From Holospora curviuscula (GTDB lineage Bacteria; Pseudomonadota; Alphaproteobacteria; Holosporales; Holosporaceae): 43,332 bases of DNA. The stretch spans positions 73,688 to 117,019 of the forward strand of contig NZ_PHHC01000079.1 of NCBI RefSeq assembly GCF_002930195.1, in the 5' to 3' direction. The notes beneath the pieces were generated by a model. The model was given only the letters and a program-made list of their open reading frames with translations. It had not been told where the DNA came from and made no database searches. Of the stretch, positions 1 through 9,062 are shown in pieces; the stretch's first letter is position 1, and every line of letters begins with the position of its first letter. A program made the position numbers and the translations under genes.

Positions 1-222
1 TAGCGTTTGTGAGAAACGGTCTTAACAAGACAATTGAAATTTCAGAACCCCAGGATGGGCGGTATTTGCCAAAAGATGAGTCGTTGAACGAACCTTGGCT
101 TGGCTCAATCATTATCTAAGATTGTCTAAAGCGTACGAAATGGCTGTAGCAGAAAATAGAGCGATGATCGCGCATTCTATGCGCTTGTTAAGGCGGATTG
201 CTCATCCATAAATATCTCAGAA
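1..222 (+). mobile_element. 3' end of a degraded IS5-family (IS427-like) element
   Basis: Conceptual translation, allowing frame changes, gives the C-terminal end of an IS5-type DDE transposase: a VVERT-like block carrying the catalytic glutamate, then LAWLN, RLSKAYEMAV and RAMIAHSMRLLRRIAHP before a stop near 220. The same DNA recurs with many substitutions at 12204-12428 (+) and inverted at 15908-16150 (-), so it is one repeat family. Only the last third is inside the window. It is non-functional as seen, because frameshifts separate the blocks. Confidence 0.75.
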
Positions 223-439
223 CAAAGATTGAGTCATCGTGTAAATAATGGAAATATACTTATTGTATTCCCAAAATTTGACTTGTTAACTATTTTCGTC
301 AGCTAAAAATCTAGAACCGTTCAAGAAAGCCTTATCAAAGAATTTAGGAGGAAAAATAGGATTATAATTGAGTCCTTCAATAATTTTTTAAAGGAAGATT
401 CAGATTTTTTTAAAGAACTCTTGTATAATTTGTAATAAA
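223..439. other. Intergenic, upstream of ftsQ; nothing clear
   Basis: No gene is recognisable. A TATAAT hexamer at 424-429, 16 bases upstream of the proposed ftsQ GTG, could be a -10 box, but no convincing -35 is seen and a start there would make the message almost leaderless. ddl, murB and murC, which precede ftsQ in most alphaproteobacteria, are absent here. Confidence 0.3.
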
Positions 440-1258
440 GTGGCATGCTTTAAGAAGACTTATTGTTTATTTAAATGTTACGTGTTCCAATACTATCAGT
501 GGTTACCTTTTGCGTTAAAAACTACGTTATTTTTTGTAATTGGGATGGGAAGTGTACTCTATACAGTGTATTTTCCTAGTTCTCTTCATCGCCTTCTATG
601 CTGTGTAGGATTTTCAGTACAGGAAATTTTTGTAGAAGGAAGAAAGCGTACAGATCTTTCAGGTATAAAACGTGCGTTAAATTTAATTCCCCAAAAGTCT
701 CTCTTCAGCTTGGATTTGCCAAAAATATTGAATACAATAGAACGTATGCCCTGGGTGAGGTCTGCAGTTATTGAGCGTATCCTACCGAATCGTGTGTATA
801 TCCGTTTGTGTGAGAAAGACCCGATTGCAGTGTGGATAGGTCCAGAGCAAAAACAGTATCTCATTGATAAAGAGGGAACAATTATTGTAGCTCTTAATCC
901 AAAAGATACTGTAAAATGGAATAAACTTTTAAAAATTATGGGAGCCAACGCCCCGTCCAATGTGCTGGATTTACAAAGAGCGTTATCTTTATTGCACATT
1001 AAGACCATTCATCGGGCGGTATTCTTACGCTCTGGACGTTGGGATGTGTATGTTGACCATACACTATGTGTAAAACTTCCAGAAGGTGAAGTAACGTTTG
1101 GTTTGCAGCGATTCTTAGCATTACGTCACAAAATCCCCAAAAATGTTAAAGTTATTGATCTAAGATCTGGGGATTCAGTACTGATGGAATTCGACAAGAA
1201 TGGTCCTTTGCCGAATAAAGAACAGCGGGATAAAAAGGAAAAAAATGAAGAAGTTTAA
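440..1258 (+). CDS. ftsQ: Cell division protein FtsQ
   Basis: FtsQ is a bitopic inner-membrane divisome protein that links early (FtsZ/A) and late (FtsL/B/W/I) components through its periplasmic part. The 272-residue product has a short cytoplasmic N-terminus, one membrane segment at about residues 26-45, and then a POTRA-like domain (FVEGRKRTDLSGIKRALNL, SLFSLDLPKILNTIERMPWV, VRSAVIERILPNRVYIRLCE, KDPIAVW), followed by the FtsQ beta domain. Length and order match the family. The GTG at 440 is used because the next in-frame Met lies inside the membrane segment; a Shine-Dalgarno sequence is not obvious. It overlaps ftsA by 14 bases and is the first gene of ftsQ-ftsA-ftsZ. The upstream mur/ddl genes are missing and replaced by IS debris. 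Confidence 0.92.
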   Translation: MACFKKTYCLFKCYVFQYYQWLPFALKTTLFFVIGMGSVLYTVYFPSSLHRLLCCVGFSVQEIFVEGRKRTDLSGIKRALNLIPQKSLFSLDLPKILNTIERMPWVRSAVIERILPNRVYIRLCEKDPIAVWIGPEQKQYLIDKEGTIIVALNPKDTVKWNKLLKIMGANAPSNVLDLQRALSLLHIKTIHRAVFLRSGRWDVYVDHTLCVKLPEGEVTFGLQRFLALRHKIPKNVKVIDLRSGDSVLMEFDKNGPLPNKEQRDKKEKNEEV

Positions 1259-2498
1259 TATGCCCAGTTTGTTGACAGGCCGTTTTGCTACTGGAATTGA
1301 TCTTGGATCTAGCAAGTTTTGTTGTTGGACGGGAGTTTGGGAGCGCGAAGAAGAAGTTAAAATTATTGGAGCGGGACACGCAGCGGCGCGAGGCATTGAA
1401 GGGGGAAATTTGGTAGATGTAGGAGCCCTAGAGTCTCAAATTACTGCTGCTATTTACGAAGCAGAACGTCAGTCCAACGTACAAATTCATCAGGCAGTGG
1501 TTACTTTAAATGGTCACTTTTTTTACTCCGACTATCATGTGTTGAAATCTTCTATCTATGAAGGGGTCGTTACTCAAAAATTATTAGATCAGTTGTGGGG
1601 AAGATTTTTATCTCGGCATCAAGATTATTTCCCCTTACACTTTATTCCTTTAGAGTTTTGTGTGGACGATCAAGATCGTATCAAGGATCCTCGGGGAATG
1701 TCGGGGGTAAATTTGATGTGCTATTGTCACGTTGTTTGGGTGCACAAGGGACGCTTTAATACCCTGGTAGAATGCTTAAAGCGATGTCAAATCCAGCTCT
1801 CTGGGTTATTATTAGGACTCTATAGCAGTGGTCTTGCTTGTTTAACCTCAGACGAGCAAGAATTGGGCGCCACCATTATTGACATGGGAGCTCAATCTAC
1901 CGGAATGGGCTTTTTTTTTCAGGGACGCTTGGTGGGATCCAAAACAGTTAAATTAGGAGGAGACCATATTACACAAGATATTGCGCGGGGATGTGAGACC
2001 CCTATTCAGCATGCCGAGCGCATTAAAGTTTTGTATGGTGCGGCACTTCCCACATCCAGTGATCATAAAGAAATGATCCCGGTGGCATCTTTGGGAGGAG
2101 GAGATACCATGGGACATATCGCCCGTTCCTTTCTTATAAATATTATTCAGGCGCGTTCGGAAGAAATTTGCCGTATGATGAAAATGAAAATGGATGAAGT
2201 ATGTGCAACTCAGCCTTTTTCCTGTCAACGTATTGTTCTTACAGGGGGAGGCAGTCAATTGCCGGGCATGCGCGAGCTTGTGGCTCAGGTTCTAGAGCGT
2301 CCTGTACGCATCGCAAAATCTTATCCACTAAAACAGGCACCTCGAGTGTGTGGTGAATTTTCTGCAGTCAGTGGAACATTTTTTTATCAAGACGCTTTTA
2401 ATGATTTTCAATGTTCTGCGCTGTCTTCATTTATTCCAAATTATCGCTCTAAGTCTTTTTGGAGTCGATTAAATACGTTGTTTAAAAAAGAGAATTAG
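1245..2498 (+). CDS. ftsA: Cell division protein FtsA
   Basis: FtsA is an actin-fold ATPase that anchors FtsZ filaments to the membrane. The 417-residue product shows the phosphate-1 loop GIDLGSSK (about 17-24), the phosphate-2 loop IIDMGAQSTGMGF and the adenosine motif VLTGGGSQLPGM. The C-terminal FWSRLNTLFKKEN is a plausible amphipathic membrane-targeting helix, and the length is normal for FtsA. The ATG at 1245 is preferred over the upstream in-frame ATG at 1200 because AAGGAA lies just upstream at 1235-1240 and the shorter N-terminus matches the family. The start lies inside the end of ftsQ, implying translational coupling; ftsZ follows 25 bases after the stop. Confidence 0.95.
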   Translation: MKKFNMPSLLTGRFATGIDLGSSKFCCWTGVWEREEEVKIIGAGHAAARGIEGGNLVDVGALESQITAAIYEAERQSNVQIHQAVVTLNGHFFYSDYHVLKSSIYEGVVTQKLLDQLWGRFLSRHQDYFPLHFIPLEFCVDDQDRIKDPRGMSGVNLMCYCHVVWVHKGRFNTLVECLKRCQIQLSGLLLGLYSSGLACLTSDEQELGATIIDMGAQSTGMGFFFQGRLVGSKTVKLGGDHITQDIARGCETPIQHAERIKVLYGAALPTSSDHKEMIPVASLGGGDTMGHIARSFLINIIQARSEEICRMMKMKMDEVCATQPFSCQRIVLTGGGSQLPGMRELVAQVLERPVRIAKSYPLKQAPRVCGEFSAVSGTFFYQDAFNDFQCSALSSFIPNYRSKSFWSRLNTLFKKEN

Positions 2499-2523
2499 CT
2501 TTATAAAAAGGAGAGGAAAGATC

Positions 2524-4014
2524 GTGGAAATATTTGAGAAAAAAAAATTTGGTCCTCAAATTGTTGTTATGGGAATTGGGGGCGCAGGCGGAAACGCGGT
2601 AAACTCTATGCTTCGAGAAAAGAAGCTGGAGTATACCGGAGAGGTCCAAGATCGTCATCTTGGTGTGGAGTTTCTTTCCTGCAATACTGATCAGCAAGCG
2701 TTAAGTAGTTCATTATGTTCTCCGGAAAACCGTATTCAGCTAGGGTTTGAGGTCACAAAAGGGTTGGGAGCTGGGGCCCGTCCGGAAATTGGTCGCATTG
2801 CAGCAGAAGTCAGTTTAGAGACGGTCATTGAACGCTTAGATGGAGTAGATATGTTGTTTGTAACGGCAGGTATGGGGGGAGGTACTGGAACAGGAGCTGC
2901 CCCTATTTTAGCAAAAGCAGCAAAAGATCGCGGAATATTAACGGTTGCTGTGGTGACAAAGCCGTTCTTTTTTGAAGGTCATCGCAGGATGAGTGTGGCA
3001 GAAGAAGGGATTATCAAGTTAAGAGAGAGTGTGGATACGCTTTTAGTATTGCCTAATCAAAAACTTTTTCGATTGGCGGGGGTAGAAACATCTTTTATCC
3101 AAGCGTTTGCTTGGGCAGACAAAGTTCTAAGAGACGGGGTAGACATGTTTATCAGTCTTATGGAAAAACCAGGATTGGTGAATTTAGATTTTGCAGATAT
3201 TGTGGCTATTTTAAGAGACGCAGATGGTGCAGAGGAGGAAAAAGGCGATGCTATGATGGGCACCGGGCGGGCAGGAGGGGAAGATCGCGCTATGCGGGCT
3301 GCGGAGGCTGCAATTTCTTGTTTCTTGTTGGAAACAGAACATATTCGTCGCGCAAAAGCTGCCATGGTTCAGGTCTCCGGTGGTGAAGATATGACGTTAA
3401 CGGAAATTGATGGAGCCTTACATTTTATTCGGTCTCAAATCGAAGACGACGCTTCAGATCGTCCTCAGCCTTCCAACATAATTTTTGGCGCTACTTTCGA
3501 CAACACAATTCCCAAAGGAGAGCTTCAAATCTCTGTAGTGGCTACAGGAATAAAGCGTGTGGAGGCTGCAAGCCCAAAGATTGAAGCATCCCATTTAACT
3601 GAAGTGCTTTCAGCAGAGGAAAAAACAGGTTCTTCCCCCTTAGATCATCTTGAACCAGAGCTAGCATCTTCCATAGAGGATTTTTTTGATCAAAAATTAG
3701 CGGATATTCCTGCTTTAGGAAGACGTCATGGAGATTTTAGTTTTGAATCCGAGCGATTTTCTTCATTTTCTAGTCTTCGTGAAGATGGAACAGAGGAAGG
3801 CTATGGTTCCGGGCAAGAATTTTCTCTTAAAGATAGTCCTCCGGAGAAACGTGTTTCGAGATTAAAGAAATTTTTTTCGCGTCGCGTGGAAGAACGCATC
3901 CCCTACGTAAAGGAAAACATAGATTCTCATGGAGACCAGCAAGACACAGAAGATTTGACGATACCAGCATTTCTCCGCAAAGCTGGTAAGGGGAATAAAT
4001 CAGATAAGTATTAA
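2524..4014 (+). CDS. ftsZ: Cell division GTPase FtsZ
   Basis: FtsZ is the tubulin-like GTPase that forms the Z ring. The 496-residue product has GIGGAGGNAVNSM (17-29), the tubulin signature GGGTGTG (118-124) and the T7 synergy loop NLDFAD (221-226). Both catalytic halves are present. A long charged linker follows, ending in the conserved C-terminal peptide DLTIPAFLRKA that binds FtsA. The length fits alphaproteobacterial FtsZ, which carries an extended linker. The GTG start at 2524 has a strong AAGGAGAGG Shine-Dalgarno sequence about eight bases upstream. One oddity is a small acidic insertion (DGAEEEK, about 235-241) just after the T7 loop, before AMMGTG. lpxC, the usual downstream neighbour in many bacteria, is absent. 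Confidence 0.97.
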   Translation: MEIFEKKKFGPQIVVMGIGGAGGNAVNSMLREKKLEYTGEVQDRHLGVEFLSCNTDQQALSSSLCSPENRIQLGFEVTKGLGAGARPEIGRIAAEVSLETVIERLDGVDMLFVTAGMGGGTGTGAAPILAKAAKDRGILTVAVVTKPFFFEGHRRMSVAEEGIIKLRESVDTLLVLPNQKLFRLAGVETSFIQAFAWADKVLRDGVDMFISLMEKPGLVNLDFADIVAILRDADGAEEEKGDAMMGTGRAGGEDRAMRAAEAAISCFLLETEHIRRAKAAMVQVSGGEDMTLTEIDGALHFIRSQIEDDASDRPQPSNIIFGATFDNTIPKGELQISVVATGIKRVEAASPKIEASHLTEVLSAEEKTGSSPLDHLEPELASSIEDFFDQKLADIPALGRRHGDFSFESERFSSFSSLREDGTEEGYGSGQEFSLKDSPPEKRVSRLKKFFSRRVEERIPYVKENIDSHGDQQDTEDLTIPAFLRKAGKGNKSDKY

Positions 4015-4108
4015 GGCCACTGATTAAAAACAGTTTACTCTCTACTAGCCTGTTTCTCTATATTTTCATTGGGTACTCAAAGCACTGTAAAGCTGATTTT
4101 TGCGCCCC

Positions 4109-4136
4109 TTGACATTTATTATATATACGATATGAT
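4109..4136 (+). promoter_or_regulatory. Sigma70-type promoter for the LRR-like gene
   Basis: A perfect TTGACA (4109-4114) and TATGAT (4131-4136), spaced by 16 bases, lie about 33 bases upstream of the ATG at 4169. This indicates that the next gene is transcribed on its own, not only by read-through from ftsZ. No strong terminator hairpin is seen between the ftsZ stop and this promoter. Confidence 0.7.
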
Positions 4137-4168
4137 GAATTTCGATTGTTAAAGAAAGAGTAAGTGTT

Positions 4169-5206
4169 ATGAAGTGTTTAAAATATGGTAGAGGAATAAG
4201 AACTATTTTTTTTATTTGTTTTAATGCGTATTCAGTAACGGGCTTCTCTTTCTCGAAAATTAGTTCTGATCCCTCTCCTACAGTAATGCCTACTTCTCAT
4301 GAAAATTTAACCATACCTGTTCCTTTAAACGGTTTACAGCGTTTATTTCTTCATGAAGATAATATCTCCGCATTCTTATCCGTATTTAAAGAAATAAAAA
4401 AATTTGATGCGTTGGACGAGCTAACGCTGTCAGGGCTAAAAAATATTAACTGGTTTCTTGAACTCAAAGCACCCCGTCTAAAACATTTGGTGCTTGACGG
4501 ACTAGAATTAAGTTCTTGGGGTGTACTAAAATTACCTTCGACTCGAGGGATTGTAAGCTTAACATTGAAATCTTTTGAGCCTCCAAAATTCTCAGATTCC
4601 ATCCCCTTGATTTTTTTGCCTCGCTTAGAGCAGTTGTCGATCGTTAATGTTAATATTAAAAATTTCACTTCTTTTAGAACATGGAAAACGCCCAACCTTA
4701 AAGAAATTTTTGTCTCTCGTCATGTAGAATTAAAAAATTTTGAAGGTATTTCTTATTTATCACCAAAACTTGAAAAGTTAACATTCAGAAATATGGATAT
4801 TGAAAGTTTTAAAGGATTGACTCATATTTCTTTAGTCTCTTTAAAGTGTGTTGAATTAAATTGCCTATTATCTGATACCGCACTAGCAGAATTAAAGGAT
4901 ATAGATTTTTCTCACGTGAAAGTACTTTATCTATATTGCAACCTTCAAAGTCATTCCAAACACGTGGCGGAGTTTTTAGGAAAAGGTGGTAGTAAAGAAA
5001 TAAACGATTTGTCTTATTTTCCCTCTTTAAGATTGTCTAATTTAGTGTACTTGAAATTAACTTCAGGGATTACAAGTCTCAGAGGAATTGAGAAGTTTTT
5101 TCTTCCCAAGCTCAAAATATTAGATATTTCTGAATCAAACGTTACTTCTCAAGAAATAGACCGTGTTCAGAGCCTGTTTGGTCCAGAGCTTATAATTCTC
5201 AAATGA
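4169..5206 (+). CDS. Predicted secreted leucine-rich-repeat-like protein
   Basis: No named family is recognised. The 345-residue product begins with a basic n-region (KCLKYGRGIR) and a hydrophobic stretch (IFFICFNAYSVTGF), consistent with a Sec signal peptide cleaved near residues 25-29. The rest consists of about ten irregular leucine-rich-like strands spaced roughly 20-35 residues apart: LDELTLSGLKNI, LKHLVLDGLEL, IVSLTLKSF, LEQLSIVNVNI, LKEIFVSRHVEL, LEKLTFRNMDI, LKCVELNCL, VKVLYLYCNL, LVYLKLTSGI, LKILDISESNV. This pattern suggests a curved solenoid for protein binding. It has its own promoter and lies between the division cluster and IS debris. Its intact frame amid decayed DNA suggests selection. 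A host-interaction role is inference only. Confidence 0.75.
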   Translation: MKCLKYGRGIRTIFFICFNAYSVTGFSFSKISSDPSPTVMPTSHENLTIPVPLNGLQRLFLHEDNISAFLSVFKEIKKFDALDELTLSGLKNINWFLELKAPRLKHLVLDGLELSSWGVLKLPSTRGIVSLTLKSFEPPKFSDSIPLIFLPRLEQLSIVNVNIKNFTSFRTWKTPNLKEIFVSRHVELKNFEGISYLSPKLEKLTFRNMDIESFKGLTHISLVSLKCVELNCLLSDTALAELKDIDFSHVKVLYLYCNLQSHSKHVAEFLGKGGSKEINDLSYFPSLRLSNLVYLKLTSGITSLRGIEKFFLPKLKILDISESNVTSQEIDRVQSLFGPELIILK

Positions 5207-5265
5207 TAACGTTGCATTATTTTTATACTTTATGAGATTGTTTTTATAGAAAGTATGACTAAATA

Positions 5266-6120
5266 ACGATAGAAGCGTTATAATAGAAAAAAATAAAAAA
5301 TATTTAAAGATATCGTATTTATTAGATTTTCGTCGTAAAGTTTTAGAAATTAAGAAGAACGAAGAGTTGAGCTATGAGGAGTCTGGTAGACGTTTTTGAA
5401 TCGGTAAGCAAACAGTCTATAGATGGAGTAAGCGTTTAGAACCGAGATTGGTTCGCTATAAGCCAGCCAGAAAAATTGATATGGAACGTTTAGAACACGA
5501 TATCAAGATGTATCCTAATGCTTATCAGCGAGAGCGAGCAGAGCGCTTTGGCGTTAGCGCTGTTGGGATTTTGAAAGCTCTAAGACGTCTTGGTGAAAGC
5601 TATAAAAAAACCTTAAATCATCCAAAGAAGGATCCAGAAAAAAGATCTGTATTGTGCCAAACGTGTGATGAATTAAAAAGCAAAGGAAATAGAGTGCTTC
5701 CATTGATGAACCTAGAGTCGCGCATCATATGCCAAGAACTCACGGGTATTCTCTAAAAAGGCAGCGTTGTTACGGAAAACAGAATTGAGGTAAAACAAAC
5801 GGCATAAGCGCTTTAGTAGGCTCTGCTTTAGGGGCGATTAGATTGTTTACTGATTCTGTAGAGGTATTGACTTGTTGGGTAGAAGAAATGTTTTAACCAC
5901 TATCCCAGAAAACCGTAGTATTCTCATGGATAACGCTAATTTTCATAAAGGTAAACCTATGAAACAAATAATTAAGGATGTTGGTCATACTTTACTTTAC
6001 CGGTCTTCTTATTCTCATGATCTTAATTACATTAAGAAAAAATAGGCTTACGCTAAACAGATACGACGTTCTACACATTGTTCAACTGACGTGCTATTGT
6101 CTATAATCATTCTATAGTTA
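5266..6120 (+). mobile_element. Degraded IS630-family element, group 1, copy a
   Basis: The ends carry an imperfect inverted repeat of the type CTATAGAACGGTTAT. Translation across frame breaks gives an N-terminal helix-turn-helix (SIDLRRKVLEIKK, YEESGRRFGIGKQTVYRW) and a DDE part (VLTCWVEEMF, ILMDNANFHKGKPMKQIIKD, and a degenerate YSHDLNYIKKKWAYAKQIRR in place of PYSPDLNPIEKQW). An open stretch at 5448-5756 covers only the middle of the protein. Frameshifts near 5395 and 5755 and substitutions in the SPDLNPIE block make it inactive. Related copies lie at about 15717-17253, 31338-32106, 34529-35293 and 38064-38787. Confidence 0.8.
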
Positions 6121-6468
6121 ATGTTCTATATGCTAAAAAGTAATAATTTTTAGACGAAAATAGTCAATACACATATTAGACCTATTACATACTTAATTAT
6201 TATACTAACTCGGTATTGTAAAGAGCAAAAATTACATTTAATATGAAGCCGAATCTTTGTCTTTTTTTTCTGTATGTTTTAGATATTGCATTATCTAAGT
6301 ATATCTATGAGATTTTCATTCGTTACTCTCTTGTTAGAAACTTTTTGGTTTGTCTTGTTATTCTCTTTTGTTAAAATTTTTTTTTCTTAGTCTTCTTTTT
6401 GGGTAATCTGGGTTTTCTATGCAACTTTTATACACCGTGAGATATCAGTATCGGTAGTAGCTTTTATA
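6121..6468. other. Non-coding AT-rich spacer
   Basis: No gene, RNA or repeat is recognised between the two IS630-type remnants. The stretch has long T runs and frequent stops in all frames. Confidence 0.4.
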
Positions 6469-7146
6469 CTACAGTAATTTAGCTTGAAAATGAGATGAAA
6501 TTTGTCATAATTGTAAGGGAATAAAAAAAATACAGTAGAGGTGGCAAAAAGAAAATCTAGTCTAGACTTAAAAGAAAGAAGAAGAGTATACACAAAATTA
6601 GGTAATCGTCAAAAAAAAGTGTAACAATAGTTGAAGAAACAAAGAAACTATAGATCTAAATCTACTAAAAATGTATGTTGAACATAAAGAATGTAAAACA
6701 TGAGCAAGGGATCCCTAGATTATTTAACGCACGTATTGCTTTTGTCTATAAAAAACTTAAAAAGTGAGATTTTATCTATAAAATTCTTTACTTTTGGGGA
6801 GGTGTATGAAGAAAGAATCAACGATATAGTGCCTGAAATTCTTGTATAGAGTGACGAGAGTGGTATAGAGATGACGTTTTTAAAGAAAAAAAATGGAGTA
6901 AAAGAAATAAAATGCTGATTGGTAAAAATCGTAGTACATATTCCAAAAGAATCTATAGTATCGCTGAAATAATCAATCTGTTCTTGCTAGGAGTTTTAAT
7001 GATTCTTGTAATATAGATCTTTTTAATCATTGAAGAGAACAGTATTTAGTTAAAGCGCTAACCCAGCCTGATTATGGAGCATGCCTCATTCTATAACGCT
7101 TATAAGACAAAAAAATTGATGGAATCGCTTGGCTTTGAGTTAGGGC

Positions 7147-7916
7147 GTGTCGACATTTAAGTTTACTTTAGAATTATAAGTGATGCAGTAAAATGAACGA
7201 AGGAAGGAAAGCGTGTACAAGTGTTTCATCTCTAGGTGCAATGCGCATGAAATAGGTTAACTTGTTGAACATTTGCTCGACTAGATTGTGTTCTTTATAA
7301 AGCCCTGCGTCAAATTCTCTGAGGTTCTTTTGCATGGATCGTGGAGGTGGGGGGATGATGGCTTTGTTGCTGCCAGCATAATGAACAATGTCATCGGCAT
7401 CGTAACTTTTATCCGCCAATAGCGTTTTAAAGTCAAAATTCTTCATTAAATCAAGGGCTTTTGTATGGTCAGAGTACTGACCATACGATAGAATGAATCT
7501 GATGGGGGTTCCTAAAGCATCTCATGGCAGCGTGGATCTGCGTGCTAAAATCGCCTGCTGAGCGCCTCAGCGTTTGTTCTTGTGTACCATTTGACCCTAT
7601 TTTTTTTCTGACGCCCACGGCGTGTTGATGGGCGCGAATCATTGTGGAATCAATCATGATTTATGCCGTATCAGCATCTATTTGCCACACACCGACTTTG
7701 GACCATCGTATCAATCGTTTGTGAACCCTTGATCATTTCCTGTAAGATTTTTGGCAATGCACGCCACACTGCACCCTTGTGGGTAATCTATATCGTTAGC
7801 AGTGCGTCCTGAATCCTTTTCTTTCCCAGGAAAACTTTCTTTTATTTGTTCCCATTGGTCGTCTCGTATTCCTTGCAATCCTTAATCGTACAACACTTAA
7901 TTATAAATGTCGACAC
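7147..7916 (-). mobile_element. Degraded IS5-family element, GTGTCGACATTT ends
   Basis: Terminal inverted repeats GTGTCGACATTTA are visible at both ends (7147 onward and the complement ending at 7916). The minus strand encodes an IS427-like DDE transposase in two open pieces. The upstream piece (about 7469-7657) has MIDSTMIRAHQHAVGVRKK, with the second catalytic Asp region, and RSAGDFSTQIHAAM. The downstream piece (7174-7446) has LLADKSYDADDIVHYAG, AIIPPPPRS, and LYKEHNLVEQMFNKLTYFMR with the catalytic Glu. The pieces are in different frames, and the N-terminal third is degraded. It is inserted, with the adjacent IS481-type element, inside a group-2 IS630 copy. Confidence 0.8.
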
Positions 7917-7924
7917 AGTCTAAT

Positions 7925-8874
7925 TGTTTGATCCCAGAGAGTTATGGTATATATTATGAAGATAATAATGCATGGAGAAAAAGCTTATGGGACAAGTATT
8001 ACACGCAAATGCCAGAACAACGGAGGCAATCCGTAGAGAGATCCGTGATAGTAAAGAGAGCATAGGAAAAGCGGCTAAAAGATTTAATATTAACCCAAAA
8101 ACAATCCTCAAGTGGAGAAAAAGAGAAGATACGAAAGACCTTCCCATGGGACCTAAAAAGATAAAATCTACAGTTCTATCAGAGACAGAAGAAGAGGCGA
8201 GTGTGGCTTTCAGACCGCTTACACCATTGCCTCTTGATGATGTTTTGTATAGCTTACAAGAAACTATTCCACATTTAAGTCGATCAACCCTTCATCGTTG
8301 CTTAAAGCGTCATGGCTGCTCTGTTTTGCCTAAAAAAGAAAGATTTACCTCTGCTGACAAAAAGAAATTTAAACACTATCCTATGGGTTACTTGCATATA
8401 GATATAGCAGAAGTAAGGACAGCTGAAGGTTAAGTTATATTTATACGTAGCAATAGATACAACATCAAAATTTGCCTATGCAGAGCTCCATAAAAGCCAG
8501 ACTAAGATGATTGCCGCAGAGTTTTTACGTTACCAATCATGATCATCATAAAAATGCTTTTACTCATATAGTTGAGCGTGTTTGCAATGAGCATCAGATA
8601 GAGCATAGAAAGACTAAGATCAAGCATCCTTGGACTAATGGGCAGGTAGAACGAATGAACAGAACGCTTAAAGAGGCAACTGTAAACAATTTCCATTATG
8701 CATCTCATGATGAGCTGAAACAGCATCTGCATGCCTATCTAATGGCTTATACCTTCGCTAAACGACTTAAAGCCATCAAAGGCAAAACTCCTTGGCAATT
8801 TATTCTAAATCAGTGGACAATTCATCCAAAATATTTTACAATTAATCCTAACCATTTCTTGGCGGGACTAAACA
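7925..8874 (+). mobile_element. Degraded IS481-family element with central transposase deletion
   Basis: The ends show a short imperfect inverted repeat, TGTTTGATCCC at 7925 and its counterpart GGGACTAAACA ending at 8874. The first open piece (start near 7972-7987, stop 8433) has ARTTEAIRREIRDSKESIGK, an FNINPKTILKWRKRE helix-turn-helix, DDVLYSLQETIPHLSRSTLH and YLHIDIAEVRTAEG with the first catalytic Asp. The second (8511-8879) has IEHRKTKIKHPWTNGQVERM with the catalytic Glu, and ends FLAGLNI as in full-length family members. The TDNG block with the second catalytic Asp is gone: LHKSQTKMIAAEFLRY runs straight into sequence just before EHQIEHR. A frameshift near 8430 also breaks the frame, so it cannot be active. 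Confidence 0.85.
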
Positions 8875-9062
8875 TCTAGTGTTCTTACGGGAATATTCGC
8901 CTGACCTGAACTTTATTGAGAAATTCTAGGCTGCTATAAAACGATAGATTAAGCGGAACATTACTCAATGTACAGACTGATATAAAGCGTTACTTCAATT
9001 CTTTTAAATCCCATCTTCAAGCTAAATGATGATATATCCAGATTCTAGCTAGGGTTAAATAT

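Larger units (their letters stand above)
6469..9036 (+). mobile_element. Degraded IS630-family element, group 2, copy i, split by two later insertions
   Basis: The left end (CTACAGTAATTTAGCTTGAA, 6469 onward) and right end (CATCTTCAAGCTAAATGATG, to about 9036) form the group-2 inverted repeat. The left part (6469-7143) contains degraded ARLFNARIAFVYKKLKK-like helix-turn-helix and DDE pieces (DLFNH, and a MDNASF-like block). The right part (8875-9036) continues with YSPDLNFIEKFWAAIKR and ends TQCTD. Comparison with the unsplit copy at 17270-17607 shows that TTGAGTTAG (left) and TAGTGTTCTT (right) were once adjacent. Everything from about 7144 to 8874 is therefore later DNA: an IS5-type and an IS481-type element. 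Confidence 0.75.

Noticed and set aside
586-1008. Open frames antisense to ftsQ, ftsA, ftsZ, dnaE, dsbD-like, nrdA and the permease genes
   Set aside because: They lie opposite well-supported genes, have no ribosome sites and match no family. They are treated as by-products of codon composition.
5448-5756. Stand-alone helix-turn-helix regulator
   Set aside because: It is the middle of a group-1 IS630 transposase, with matching copies elsewhere and IS ends on both sides.
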